Notes under the pieces: generated by a model
Databases searched by the model: none
The model's input: only the letters and a program-made list of their open reading frames with translations
Told to the model about the DNA's origin: nothing
In this document: positions 57,365 to 64,000 of the stretch, piece by piece
Layout of the letters: each line of letters begins with the position of its first letter
Numbering within the stretch: position 1 is the first letter of the stretch
Translations under genes and position numbers: made by a program
Source of the DNA: Micromonospora rhizosphaerae
Lineage (GTDB): Bacteria > Actinomycetota > Actinomycetes > Mycobacteriales > Micromonosporaceae
Assembly: GCF_900091465.1 (NCBI RefSeq)
Contig: NZ_FMHV01000002.1
Coordinates: 1,860,001 to 1,924,000 of the forward strand
Direction of reading: 5' to 3'
Length of the DNA: 64,000 bases

Positions 57365-57891
57365 ATGAGCGATGGCCGTCCGCGAGGACTGCGGCTGCCC
57401 GCGGTCTGGATTACGGTCGCAGGCATTATTCCCGGCATACACATCGTGTTCGACTGCGCCGATCCGGACCGGCTGGCTCGTTTCTGGATGGTGGCGCTAC
57501 CTGGCTACGACTTCCCGCACGGCCCTCCGGACGGCTTCGCCGCATGGGAGCAGTGGGCGGATGCGAACGAGGTCCCCCAGGAGCAGCGCAACGCCGGCCG
57601 GACCCTGGTTGACAAGCAGGGCCACCGACCAGACATCTTCTTCCTCCGAGTTCCGGAGGGGAAAGCCGCTGAACCAAGAACCGGTCGCCGAATGCATATC
57701 GATGTCATGCCGACCGACGGGACACGCGATGAGGAGGTCGTGCGGCTGAAGGGCTCGGGCGCGACCCGAGTACGAGGATCATCGCAAGCCCCAACGGCCC
57801 CGGTTGGGTGACCAGGGCCGACCCGGAGGGCAACCTGTTCTGCGTCGAGCGCAGTCAGAAGCATCATGGCCCACGTCAATCGTCCCGCTGA
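57365..57891 (+). pseudogene. VOC (glyoxalase-like) protein gene with a frameshift
   Basis: From ATG 57365 the frame contains IHIVFDCADPDRLARFWMVA and DIFFLRVPEGKAAEPRTGRR, typical of actinobacterial VOC proteins. Near 57770 it goes out of frame; the other frame continues IASPNGPGWVTRADPEGNLF and CVERS to a TGA at 57889. One lost base explains it. Probably inactive. Confidence 0.6.
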
Positions 57892-57905
57892 TCTAGGGTG
57901 ACCTG

Positions 57906-58574
57906 GTGCCTTCGAAACCCGTGACAACCGTCCTGTTCGATTTCGCTTGGACCCTGTTCGCCCGCGACCCCAACCGCTGGGTCGGCAGCGCGGCGGCCTT
58001 AGTCGGCCGGGAGGTGGCCGTCGGTGAGGCGCAGCGCATCGCCTCGGATTTCGCTGAGTTGTTGCGGACGACGGCTACGGACCCTGCTCACATCGCCAGG
58101 GACTTGGACCCACAGGTGTGGGACTGGGCGATTCTGGCTGTCCTGCAGCAAATCCGTGGGGTGGACCTGCCGTTTGCGCGAGCGCTGCACGAAACCCACG
58201 CCGAAGCACTCGAGCCGTACGCGGACACGTTATCCACCCTCGCCGCACTGAGTGCCCGCGATATTCGCCTTGGCGTGGTCAGCAACATCGGCTGGGACAT
58301 TCGCAAATGCTTTGCGAGGCACGGGCTTGACCGCTACATCGATGCATTCGTTCTTTCCTACGAGGTCGGCTTCGTCAAACCCGATGTACGGATCTGGCGC
58401 ACCGCACTCGACGCCCTGGCGGCACAGCCAGATCGAACGCTGATGGTCGGTGACCATCCCAGCGGCGACGGCGGTTCCGTGACCGCCGGGGTACCGGCCC
58501 TGGTACTGCCGATGGTGAGTTCGCCAGCCCAGCTTCGCGGATTCGATCACGTGCTGACGTTGGCCGGAATTTGA
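57906..58574 (+). CDS. HAD-superfamily hydrolase-like protein
   Basis: Protein of 222 residues with the HAD fold. Motif I reads LFDFAWTLF: the nucleophile Asp is present, but the second Asp of the usual DxD is Ala, so normal phosphatase acid/base chemistry may be missing; related actinobacterial proteins have DFSGT there. Motif II is VVSNIGWD, motif III Lys is in GFVKPDVRIW, and motif IV is VGDHPSGDGG. The start is GTG 57906. Substrate unknown. Confidence 0.75.
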   Translation: MPSKPVTTVLFDFAWTLFARDPNRWVGSAAALVGREVAVGEAQRIASDFAELLRTTATDPAHIARDLDPQVWDWAILAVLQQIRGVDLPFARALHETHAEALEPYADTLSTLAALSARDIRLGVVSNIGWDIRKCFARHGLDRYIDAFVLSYEVGFVKPDVRIWRTALDALAAQPDRTLMVGDHPSGDGGSVTAGVPALVLPMVSSPAQLRGFDHVLTLAGI

Positions 58575-58855
58575 AGCTGGTTCGGTTCTTGGTTTGTCGA
58601 GGTTGCCCTATGCACTTCGGGAAAGATGTCCGATTCTTCCAGTATGAAGTCGAATCGAAGATCACAAAGAACCGAGTCCACCTCGACGTGAAGGCCGGCG
58701 GCCCGCCACCGGACGCCGAGCGCCGGGCACGGATCGAGGCGGTCGGGAACCGGCTGATGGCTGCTGGTGGGTCCATCTACCGGCGGGTTGACAATGAGGA
58801 GGGCTTCTGGCTCGTCATGCAGGACCCGGAGGGCAACGAGTTCTGCGTTAACTGA
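58571..58855 (+). pseudogene. C-terminal part of a VOC protein
   Basis: A 94-codon frame whose second half is KNRVHLDVKAGGPPPDAERR and then EEGFWLVMQDPEGNEFCVN, the end of a VOC (glyoxalase-like) protein. The N-terminal beta-strands of the usual 120-130 residue family are missing and its start is uncertain (ATG 58610 is possible). Probably a truncated remnant, adjoining the HAD gene. Confidence 0.5.
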
Positions 58856-59053
58856 TCCGAAAGCCACACCACGAACGATCACCGCATGGCACGGACATCC
58901 TCACACCGCGTCCGAAGCTGGCGGCCGCGAAACTCGTCCCCCACCAAGTTCATAGAGCCATCATCAGCAGGCGGTCACTGCACTCGCGGCCATGATCCAC
59001 CCGGCTGAAATCTGAGACATCAGCATGACCGCCGTACGGCCGCAACCATCACC

Positions 59054-59076
59054 GCAGGCCCCTGAAGAGCATGAAT
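59054..59076. repeat. Copy 1 of a 23-nt direct repeat flanking the MazG-like gene
   Basis: GCAGGCCCCTGAAGAGCATG then AAT. A second copy at 59647-59669 differs at two positions, and weaker similarity continues upstream (C-rich, CGCAACCATCACC against ACAACCACA). The two lie on either side of the MazG-like gene in the same orientation. Confidence 0.5.
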
Positions 59077-59141
59077 CGCTCCTCGCGGTCTGTACGGACA
59101 TGGAGGTTGCGGCCCTCATGATCATTACCCGGCTGCGGGTC

Positions 59142-59498
59142 TCACCGCAGGTCGCCATCGCCAAGGAGGACTCCACGGGATGCCCTGTCGGCGAGCTTGG
59201 TGATGTTGCGCGCGGCGACATCTTCCAGCCGGATTCCGAGCCTGGTGCAAAGCTCGGACAAGTACCACAAGACGTCGCCCAGCTCCATGGTCAGGGCTTC
59301 CCGGTCCGCATCGGTGATCGCCCCCTGCCGGTCCCGGAAGATCTTCTTCACCTTCCCTGCGACTTCTCCGGCCTCGTTGGCCAGCCCCAAGGTGGGATAG
59401 ACGATGGGATGATCGGTTGCTATCGGCGCGCCGGTACGCGCGGCGGCCCGCTGGTAGGTCCTGAAGTCAAAGGCATCCGAGGTGCTTTGATCTGTCAC
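59142..59498 (-). CDS. MazG-like nucleotide pyrophosphohydrolase
   Basis: Protein of 118 residues of the all-alpha NTP pyrophosphatase superfamily (MazG-like), which breaks down NTPs or modified nucleotides. Metal-binding acidic residues are visible as LANEAGEVAGKVKK near residue 39 and LTMELGDVLWYLSEL near 70. The C-terminus NITKLADRASRGVLLGDGD is the usual end of the family. It looks complete. It lies between two direct repeats just inside the right limit of the presumed island. Confidence 0.8.
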   Translation of the reverse strand: MTDQSTSDAFDFRTYQRAAARTGAPIATDHPIVYPTLGLANEAGEVAGKVKKIFRDRQGAITDADREALTMELGDVLWYLSELCTRLGIRLEDVAARNITKLADRASRGVLLGDGDLR

Positions 59499-59646
59499 GA
59501 TCTTTAGTCTGGTCCATGTCTGGCGAACCAGTCCAGGTGGCTCCGGCCGATCGTCTTATGAGAACGGAGCGACCGACATCTCGGTCGCGCCGTTCTCGCG
59601 GGTGCGGGACTATGCGACGCGCCGCCGGACCGCCGAAACAACCACA

Positions 59647-59669
59647 GCAGGCCCCTGAACAGCGTGAAT
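59647..59669. repeat. Copy 2 of the 23-nt direct repeat
   Basis: GCAGGCCCCTGAACAGCGTG then AAT; two differences from copy 1 at 59054-59076, same orientation. Confidence 0.5.
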
Positions 59670-59690
59670 GCGGTTCGGGTTCTGCCACAT

Positions 59691-59747
59691 CGGGTCCACC
59701 CTTGTCGACCAGGGCGTTCGTCAGACACGTCGGACGCCCCTTGTCGT
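59691..59747. repeat. Right copy of the 57-nt tRNA-linked direct repeat (candidate attachment site)
   Basis: Ungapped alignment to 46229-46285 gives 49 of 57 identical bases, including TCCACCCTT from the tRNA end and the 14 bases AGGGCGTTCGTCAG. The same orientation and the tRNA link fit a decayed attachment site about 13.5 kb from the first. Confidence 0.6.
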
Positions 59748-59909
59748 CTTTGACCCAGCCGTAGCAGGGAGATCCGCGATTTGCCGTATAGCAGACAAAA
59801 CGGCCATAGGTTTGAACTCGACCGGACGGTGATGCCGCGACGACGGGTGGTTCCGCGTGACGCGTTGGCGTGGGTTGGCTCCGGGATGTCCACGACCTGA
59901 GAGGAAGCC

Positions 59910-60197
59910 ATGAGAACTGTTGCACGTGCCGCGCTGGTCTTCGCCAGCGGTGCGGTACTCGCCGTCGGGCTCGGAGCGACCGGCGGTTCGGCATTTGCCG
60001 CCTCAAAGACCGGCCAGCCGAACGTGGAGTGTGAGGACTTCGCGATGAGGCCCGGTAAGTCCGCGAGCGCTCCCGGTTCCCCGTTCAACGAGAACGGCCA
60101 CGCCGGGACCGTCTACGCGGGGGAGCAGCGGCAGAACTCGAAGAACCCGAAATCCGTCTCGCAGTACGACGTCGCCTGCCGTCAGGTGTCGCAGTAA
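59910..60197 (+). CDS. Small secreted protein
   Basis: Protein of 95 residues with a clear Sec signal peptide: basic start MRTVARAA, hydrophobic core to about residue 24 and cleavage near SAFAAS. The mature part (about 65 residues) has two Cys (VECEDF and DVACRQ) that may form a disulfide, and a conserved-looking AGTVYAGEQRQNSKNPKSVS stretch seen in actinobacterial secreted hypotheticals. Function unknown. A strong terminator follows. Confidence 0.75.
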   Translation: MRTVARAALVFASGAVLAVGLGATGGSAFAASKTGQPNVECEDFAMRPGKSASAPGSPFNENGHAGTVYAGEQRQNSKNPKSVSQYDVACRQVSQ

Positions 60198-60244
60198 CAG
60201 CGAGCACCCGCCGGTGCGCCGAGCTGGTTAGCTCCACCCATACC

Positions 60245-60284
60245 AAAAGCCTTGGTGAAGGACATCCCTCACCAAGGTTTTTTG
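60245..60284 (+). terminator. Rho-independent terminator after the secreted protein gene
   Basis: CCTTGGTG at 60250-60257 and CACCAAGG at 60270-60277 with flanking AAAAG before and a run of six T after. This is a classic hairpin with U-tract. Confidence 0.88.
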
Positions 60285-60329
60285 GTCTCCATTCCTCCGT
60301 AGGCCACTGCGGGTCAGAACCGTGCCAGA

Positions 60330-60572
60330 TCAGGCGCTGATCTTGGCGCGCGCCTCCTCGATCAGCGCGTCCAGCGCGGCGGGCGGGAGGTGAACCAGTG
60401 GCGCGAACAGGCGCGTAGATCGGCCGAGCCCTAGCATGCGTTCATCGAGGTGCTGCCCGAGCATGCCGGGTACGCCATGCACACCGTCCTCGTCGGCGAC
60501 TTCGACGCCGAGCGCGGCCTGGAGTCGGCCGAGCGCGAGACCTACGCCAACGGCGTCCAGCCTCCGGCCTAG
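60330..60572. pseudogene. Two gene fragments of unknown origin
   Basis: On the minus strand 60330-60418 reads HLPPAALDALIEEARAKISA and stops, like the end of a protein. On the plus strand 60433-60572 reads AFIEVLPEHAGYAMHTVLVG, DFDAERGLESAERET and YANGVQPPA, also the end of a protein. Neither has its start. No family assigned. Confidence 0.3.
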
Positions 60573-60609
60573 ACCGGGATTGGGAACTCATCGGCGCATT
60601 CATCGCCGG

Positions 60610-61806
60610 TCATGCCCAACTGAGGCGTTGATGCAGTAGGGACCGTTCGGCCGGGTTGGCGGTCAGGGCGAGGGCGCGTTCATCGGCGGCTCGTGCCTGG
60701 TCGGTGTCGCCGAGGTCGCGGAGCAGTTCGGCGCAGGTGGCGTGGAAGAGGTGGTAGTCGTTCAGGTCATCGCCAAGGGCGTCGACTTCTGCGAGCGCGG
60801 CTGCCGATCCGGTGACGTAGCGCAGCGCGATTGCCCGATGGAGCCGGGTGACTGGTGACGGTGCCAGGTGCAGCAGCATGTCGTACAGCACCAGGATCTG
60901 GGTCCAGTCGGTGTCCTCCCACCGTGTGGCTTCGGCATGGCAGGCGACGATTGCGGCCTGAAGTTGGTACGGCCCGGGGCGCTTGAGCGCGGCGGCGCGG
61001 GCGATCAGCCGCCCGGCCTCCGCAATGGCTTCGTGGTTCCAATGGGCCCGGTCCTGGTGTTGAAGCTGGATGATCTCGTTGTCGTGGTCGAAACGGGCGG
61101 TGGCTCTGGCCCGGTGGAGCCGGATCAGGGCGAGCAGGCCGGCGACCTCGGGTTCGGTGGGCATGAGCTGGTGCAGCAGCGCGGCCAGGAACTCGGCTTC
61201 CTCGGTGAGGTCCCGGGACTGGGCGTGCTGGCCACCGGTGGACAGGTAGCCCTCGTTGAACAGCAGGTAGATCACGGCGAGGACCTCGGCGAGGCGGGTG
61301 CTGAGGTCGTCGGCGGACGGGATCCGGTACGGGATACCTGCGTCGCTGATCTTCCGCTTGGCGCGGGTGATGCGTTGCCCGACGGTGCTTTCCGGGACGA
61401 GGAACGCTTTGGCGATCTGTGCGGTGGTCAGCCCGCACACCACGCGCAACGTGAGGGCGACCTGGGCGGTCCGGGGGAGGGTGGGGTGGCAGCAGGTGAA
61501 GATCAGCCGGAGCCGGTCGTCGGGTTGCGGCTCGGCCGGCCACGGCACCAGGGCGAGTTTCTGCCGGTGGCGGTGCTCCCGGCGGAGCTGGTCGAGACCG
61601 CGACGGCGGGCCACGGCGTACAGCCACGCGTCTGGCCGGTCCGGGATGCCCTCGACGGGCCAGTGCATCAATGCGGCCTCGATCGCGTCCTGCACGAGAT
61701 CTTCGGCGGCGGTGAAATCGCCGACCAGATGGACCAGGGAGGCGGCGAGCCGGCCCGCGTGGTCGCGGACCACCCGGGCCAGCTCGGCATGCGTCGGCTG
61801 GGTCAT
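60610..61806 (-). CDS. ECF42-type RNA polymerase sigma factor with C-terminal extension
   Basis: Sigma factor of about 398 residues. Region 2 is near residues 15-80 (LVHLVGDFTAAEDLVQDAI, AWLYAVARRRGLDQLRRE), region 4 near 115-165 (LTLRVVCGLTTAQIAKAFLV, PESTVGQRITRAKRKI). A helical C-terminal extension of over 200 residues, TPR-like near 310-390, is typical of the ECF42 group, which lacks an anti-sigma factor and is regulated by that extension. The ATG at 61806 overlaps the stop of the YCII gene as ATGA. It forms a cassette with the two upstream genes. Confidence 0.92.
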   Translation of the reverse strand: MTQPTHAELARVVRDHAGRLAASLVHLVGDFTAAEDLVQDAIEAALMHWPVEGIPDRPDAWLYAVARRRGLDQLRREHRHRQKLALVPWPAEPQPDDRLRLIFTCCHPTLPRTAQVALTLRVVCGLTTAQIAKAFLVPESTVGQRITRAKRKISDAGIPYRIPSADDLSTRLAEVLAVIYLLFNEGYLSTGGQHAQSRDLTEEAEFLAALLHQLMPTEPEVAGLLALIRLHRARATARFDHDNEIIQLQHQDRAHWNHEAIAEAGRLIARAAALKRPGPYQLQAAIVACHAEATRWEDTDWTQILVLYDMLLHLAPSPVTRLHRAIALRYVTGSAAALAEVDALGDDLNDYHLFHATCAELLRDLGDTDQARAADERALALTANPAERSLLHQRLSWA

Positions 61807-62144
61807 GCGGCGATGGGTCGGATCTCCACCACCGGGCAGGCCGGCCATGACTTCGCGACGCGCAGAGCCTCGTCGAGATCAGCCACCTCGATCTCGGCGT
61901 AGCCACTGACGATCTCCTTGCCTTCCACGAACGGCCCGTCGGAGACCAACGGCTCGCCCCGATCCAGCCGCAGCGTGGTGGCGGTGTCCGGCGGCATGAG
62001 GTGGGAGTGGTGGGTGATCTTGTCGTGGTGGTCGGCGAACCACTGTTGCACGCGGGCGTAGGCGCGTTCCCGCTCGGATTCGTCCATGGCGGCCAGGTCG
62101 GCGGCGAACTGCTCGGTGTCGGCGAACATCAGTACATACTTCAT
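61803..62144 (-). CDS. YCII/DGPF family protein
   Basis: Protein of 113 residues with the DGPF motif near residue 69 (VSDGPFVEGKEIVSGYAEIE). YCII-type proteins are the usual partner of ECF42 sigma factors and are often under their control. Reaction unknown. It overlaps the sigma gene by four bases and starts about 20 bases after the VOC gene's stop. Confidence 0.9.
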   Translation of the reverse strand: MKYVLMFADTEQFAADLAAMDESERERAYARVQQWFADHHDKITHHSHLMPPDTATTLRLDRGEPLVSDGPFVEGKEIVSGYAEIEVADLDEALRVAKSWPACPVVEIRPIAA

Positions 62145-62162
62145 CGCTTCCTCCGTGAGGTT

Positions 62163-62639
62163 CTATGCGAACAGGGCGGCCATCCGCCGGGACATCTCTT
62201 CGGGGGTCACGTCCTCCACGTGCGTGGCGACGGTCCAGCCGTGCCCGAACGGGTCGACGATGAAGGCGTCCCGGTCACCGTAGAACTGGTTCTCCGGCGC
62301 GCGCTGCATGGTTGCGCCGAGCTCGACGGCCCGCGCCACCGCCGTGTCGACGTCCTCGACGTAGATGAACTGGAAGACCGGCGTGCCGGGCAGCCCACCG
62401 GCCGGCGGGGCGGTCGTTCCGCGCTGCGGGTCCTCATCTTCGACGATGACGACCGCGTCCCCGATCTGGATCTCGGCGTGGGCGATGGTGCCGTCCGGGC
62501 CGGGGAAGCGCATCCGCTCGGTGGCGCCGAACACGGCGGCATAGAACTCCAGTGCCTTCGCAGCACCGCGTACGACCAGGCAAGGCGTGACGCGGCGGTA
62601 GCTCTCAGGAATCGGGTTGGGACTGGCTGACGCCGTCAT
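62163..62639 (-). CDS. VOC family protein, PhnB-like
   Basis: Protein of 158 residues with two beta-alpha-beta-beta-beta modules of the vicinal oxygen chelate superfamily: RVTPCLVVRGAAKALEFYAA, and FQFIYVEDVDTAVARAVELG. The second half carries NQFYGDRDAFIVDPFGHGW, typical of PhnB/glyoxalase-like proteins. AGGAGG precedes the ATG at 62639. It is the first gene of the ECF42 cassette. Function unknown. Confidence 0.85.
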   Translation of the reverse strand: MTASASPNPIPESYRRVTPCLVVRGAAKALEFYAAVFGATERMRFPGPDGTIAHAEIQIGDAVVIVEDEDPQRGTTAPPAGGLPGTPVFQFIYVEDVDTAVARAVELGATMQRAPENQFYGDRDAFIVDPFGHGWTVATHVEDVTPEEMSRRMAALFA

Positions 62640-62678
62640 GGTGATCCTCCTGGGTTGTGGTATTGCCTCTACCAACCA

Positions 62679-62706
62679 GACGATCGGCGGGCGACCGGAT
62701 CCGACA
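62679..62706 (-). promoter_or_regulatory. Possible ECF42 promoter before the VOC gene
   Basis: On the minus strand TGTCGG (62706-62701) and CGTC (62682-62679) are 18 bases apart, upstream of the first gene of the cassette. This resembles the TGTCGA and CGTC elements described for ECF42 promoters and would allow self-activation. Confidence 0.4.
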
Positions 62707-62746
62707 ACCAGGCGGAACATATCTGCAAACGTTAGTGGACACCGCG

Positions 62747-63928
62747 CTAGCCGGGTGGTGACGGCTGCTCGGGTGGGCGTCCTCGGGCGCGGGCCGCATC
62801 GGATATGGCGATTCCCGCCAGGACGAGGGCAGGTGCCATGGCGACCAGCAGCGGCGGCAGGAAGAACGCCGCCGGCGAGATGGCGGCGAGTACGAGGACC
62901 CCGATCGGCCGCGAGCGAGAGACCCGGCCGAACACCTCGTACTCGAACATGCCCCGTCCGGCGAGGAACAGCGCGGGTCCGCCGAGGATGACGATGATCC
63001 AGACCGATGGTGTGTGTCCGAGCGGGTGCTCGATGACTAGCTCGTCGCCGACTGCGATGGCGACGATGCCGGCGACCATGAGCAGGTGGGCGCGCATCGT
63101 CGTGACGGCCGCGCGGTGCGGGTCGGGGGAGGCTGCGATGGCCTCCGCCAGCAGGCCCCCGGCGCGGTGGATGTAGATCCGCCACATCAGCGCCGTAGTA
63201 GCGAACGCGAACACGACCGCGGAAACCCGGTCAGGCTCGAACCTGCCGCGGCTGAACGTCAGCCCGGTGACCAGGATGAGCTCGCCGAGCCCGATGATGA
63301 ACAGCTGCCGGTAGCGTTCGGCCAGGTGCTCGGCGGAGATCGCGAACTCGGCCACCCGCTCGAACGAGCGACCCAGCCGCGGTGTGGGCAAGCCGAGTGC
63401 AAATGACACGTACTCCACGGCCACCGCCAGCGCCCACAGGACCGCGCGGGCCGTGTCGTGCGTGACAGCACCCGCGATCCACGGCACCGCGGACACGCCG
63501 AACCAGAAGAGCTGCCGCGCAAAGACGCGCCGCCCCTTGTGGCCCCGCAGCAGGAGCACAGCACCGGCGTTGCGACCGATCTGGGTGGCGACGTACACGC
63601 CGGCGAAGACCAGGCCTTGCTCGCCGAACGCCTCCGGCGCCGCGGCCGCCATCAGCAGGGTGCCGAACATGGTCGCGATCACCAGCAGCTGTATCAGCGG
63701 CTGCTGCGGGTTCAATCTGTCCGTGAGCCTCGCCGTGTTGGCCCAAACCGCCCACAGGGCGAGCAGCAACACCAGCGTCTGGAACGCGCCGCTCCAGTTC
63801 AGATGCTCCAGCAGCTCCTGTGAGAGCCGTGCGAGCGCGAAGACGAACACCAGGTCGAAGAAGAGTTCCAGGTACGTCGCTCGTGGTTCCTCGGGTCGTC
63901 GCAGGAGCCCGGCTGCCCCACTTGTCAT
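62747..63928 (-). CDS. Low temperature requirement protein A-like membrane protein
   Basis: Membrane protein of about 393 residues, second LtrA-family member in the window. It has YLELFFDLVFVFALARLSQ after a short cytosolic N-terminus, and HLAERYRQLFIIGLGELILV in the middle, the same layout as the gene at 47832-49037 but clearly diverged. About ten hydrophobic segments. I chose the ATG at 63928; a GTG at 63979 would add 17 residues. Function unknown. Confidence 0.85.
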   Translation of the reverse strand: MTSGAAGLLRRPEEPRATYLELFFDLVFVFALARLSQELLEHLNWSGAFQTLVLLLALWAVWANTARLTDRLNPQQPLIQLLVIATMFGTLLMAAAAPEAFGEQGLVFAGVYVATQIGRNAGAVLLLRGHKGRRVFARQLFWFGVSAVPWIAGAVTHDTARAVLWALAVAVEYVSFALGLPTPRLGRSFERVAEFAISAEHLAERYRQLFIIGLGELILVTGLTFSRGRFEPDRVSAVVFAFATTALMWRIYIHRAGGLLAEAIAASPDPHRAAVTTMRAHLLMVAGIVAIAVGDELVIEHPLGHTPSVWIIVILGGPALFLAGRGMFEYEVFGRVSRSRPIGVLVLAAISPAAFFLPPLLVAMAPALVLAGIAISDAARARGRPPEQPSPPG

Positions 63929-64000
63929 CGGCCCGCCCGTTTCTGCCGTTTCTATCAGTCTTTGCAGCAGTCGTACCACGCGGCAGCGTTGGTGGATGTG

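Larger units (their letters stand above)
59499..59909. other. Gene-free region holding the right copy of the tRNA-linked repeat
   Basis: About 410 bases. It contains the second 23-nt repeat (59647-59669), the 57-nt tRNA-linked repeat (59691-59747) and then the upstream region of the secreted protein gene. No coding frame is convincing. Confidence 0.5.

Noticed and set aside
59025..59507. Plus-strand open frame overlapping the MazG-like gene
   Set aside because: The minus-strand frame has the complete MazG-like motif set and normal length; the plus-strand frame has no similarity.

Overview
The window is high-GC actinobacterial chromosome, most likely from a Micromonospora-like member of the Micromonosporaceae. 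The evidence is codon use, many GTG starts, GTGA/ATGA start-stop overlaps, and a gene order matching the Mycobacterium Rv3256c-Rv3240c and prfB-ftsEX-smpB blocks. These are family and synteny arguments; no database search was run.

About 1-46.2 kb is ordinary core chromosome. Trm112, a SIS-domain protein, a CDF transporter and manA form one tightly packed unit, followed by ahcY behind a structured leader. Next come a TPR/membrane unit on the minus strand and an EfeUOB iron-uptake operon behind two candidate iron boxes. A conserved MoxR locus (RDD, SpoIIM-like, DUF58, MoxR, DUF4350, DUF4129, membrane protein) lies directly beside mtrA-mtrB-lpqB. Then come comF, hpf, two double-GNAT acetyltransferases, secA, an Rv3235-type protein, a BldC/excisionase-like small HTH regulator, pruA, kynA, a PadR regulator, prfB, ftsE-ftsX, smpB and ssrA (tmRNA). 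Several hypothetical or lipoprotein genes, mdlC, mtnP, an AlgH-family gene and tRNA-Ala(GGC) end the block.

From the tRNA-Ala gene at 46.2 kb to about 59.75 kb the character changes: low coding density, decayed genes, an ISL3-type element with a frameshifted transposase, a truncated tyrosine integrase and orphan enzymes. A 57-nt sequence covering the tRNA 3' end and its downstream hairpin (46229-46285) recurs at 59691-59747 with 49 of 57 bases identical. I read the interval as an old, decaying island integrated at tRNA-Ala. Near its left end are two perfect LexA-type palindromes, one before a small HTH gene and one before a metallo-hydrolase gene, with a partial duplication of the HTH gene's promoter and 5' region.

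From 59.9 kb to the end lie a small secreted protein, gene scraps and an ECF42-type sigma factor cassette (sigma factor, YCII/DGPF protein, VOC protein), followed by a second LtrA-like membrane protein. The first LtrA-like gene is inside the island.

The most interesting leads are the SOS-boxed HTH/metallo-hydrolase pair, the tRNA-linked direct repeat, and GTTTGCC direct repeats with a 10-bp period before both the small HTH gene and the Rv3235-type gene. Others are the ahcY leader, two palindromic intergenic elements and an intragenic inversion in an epimerase remnant.
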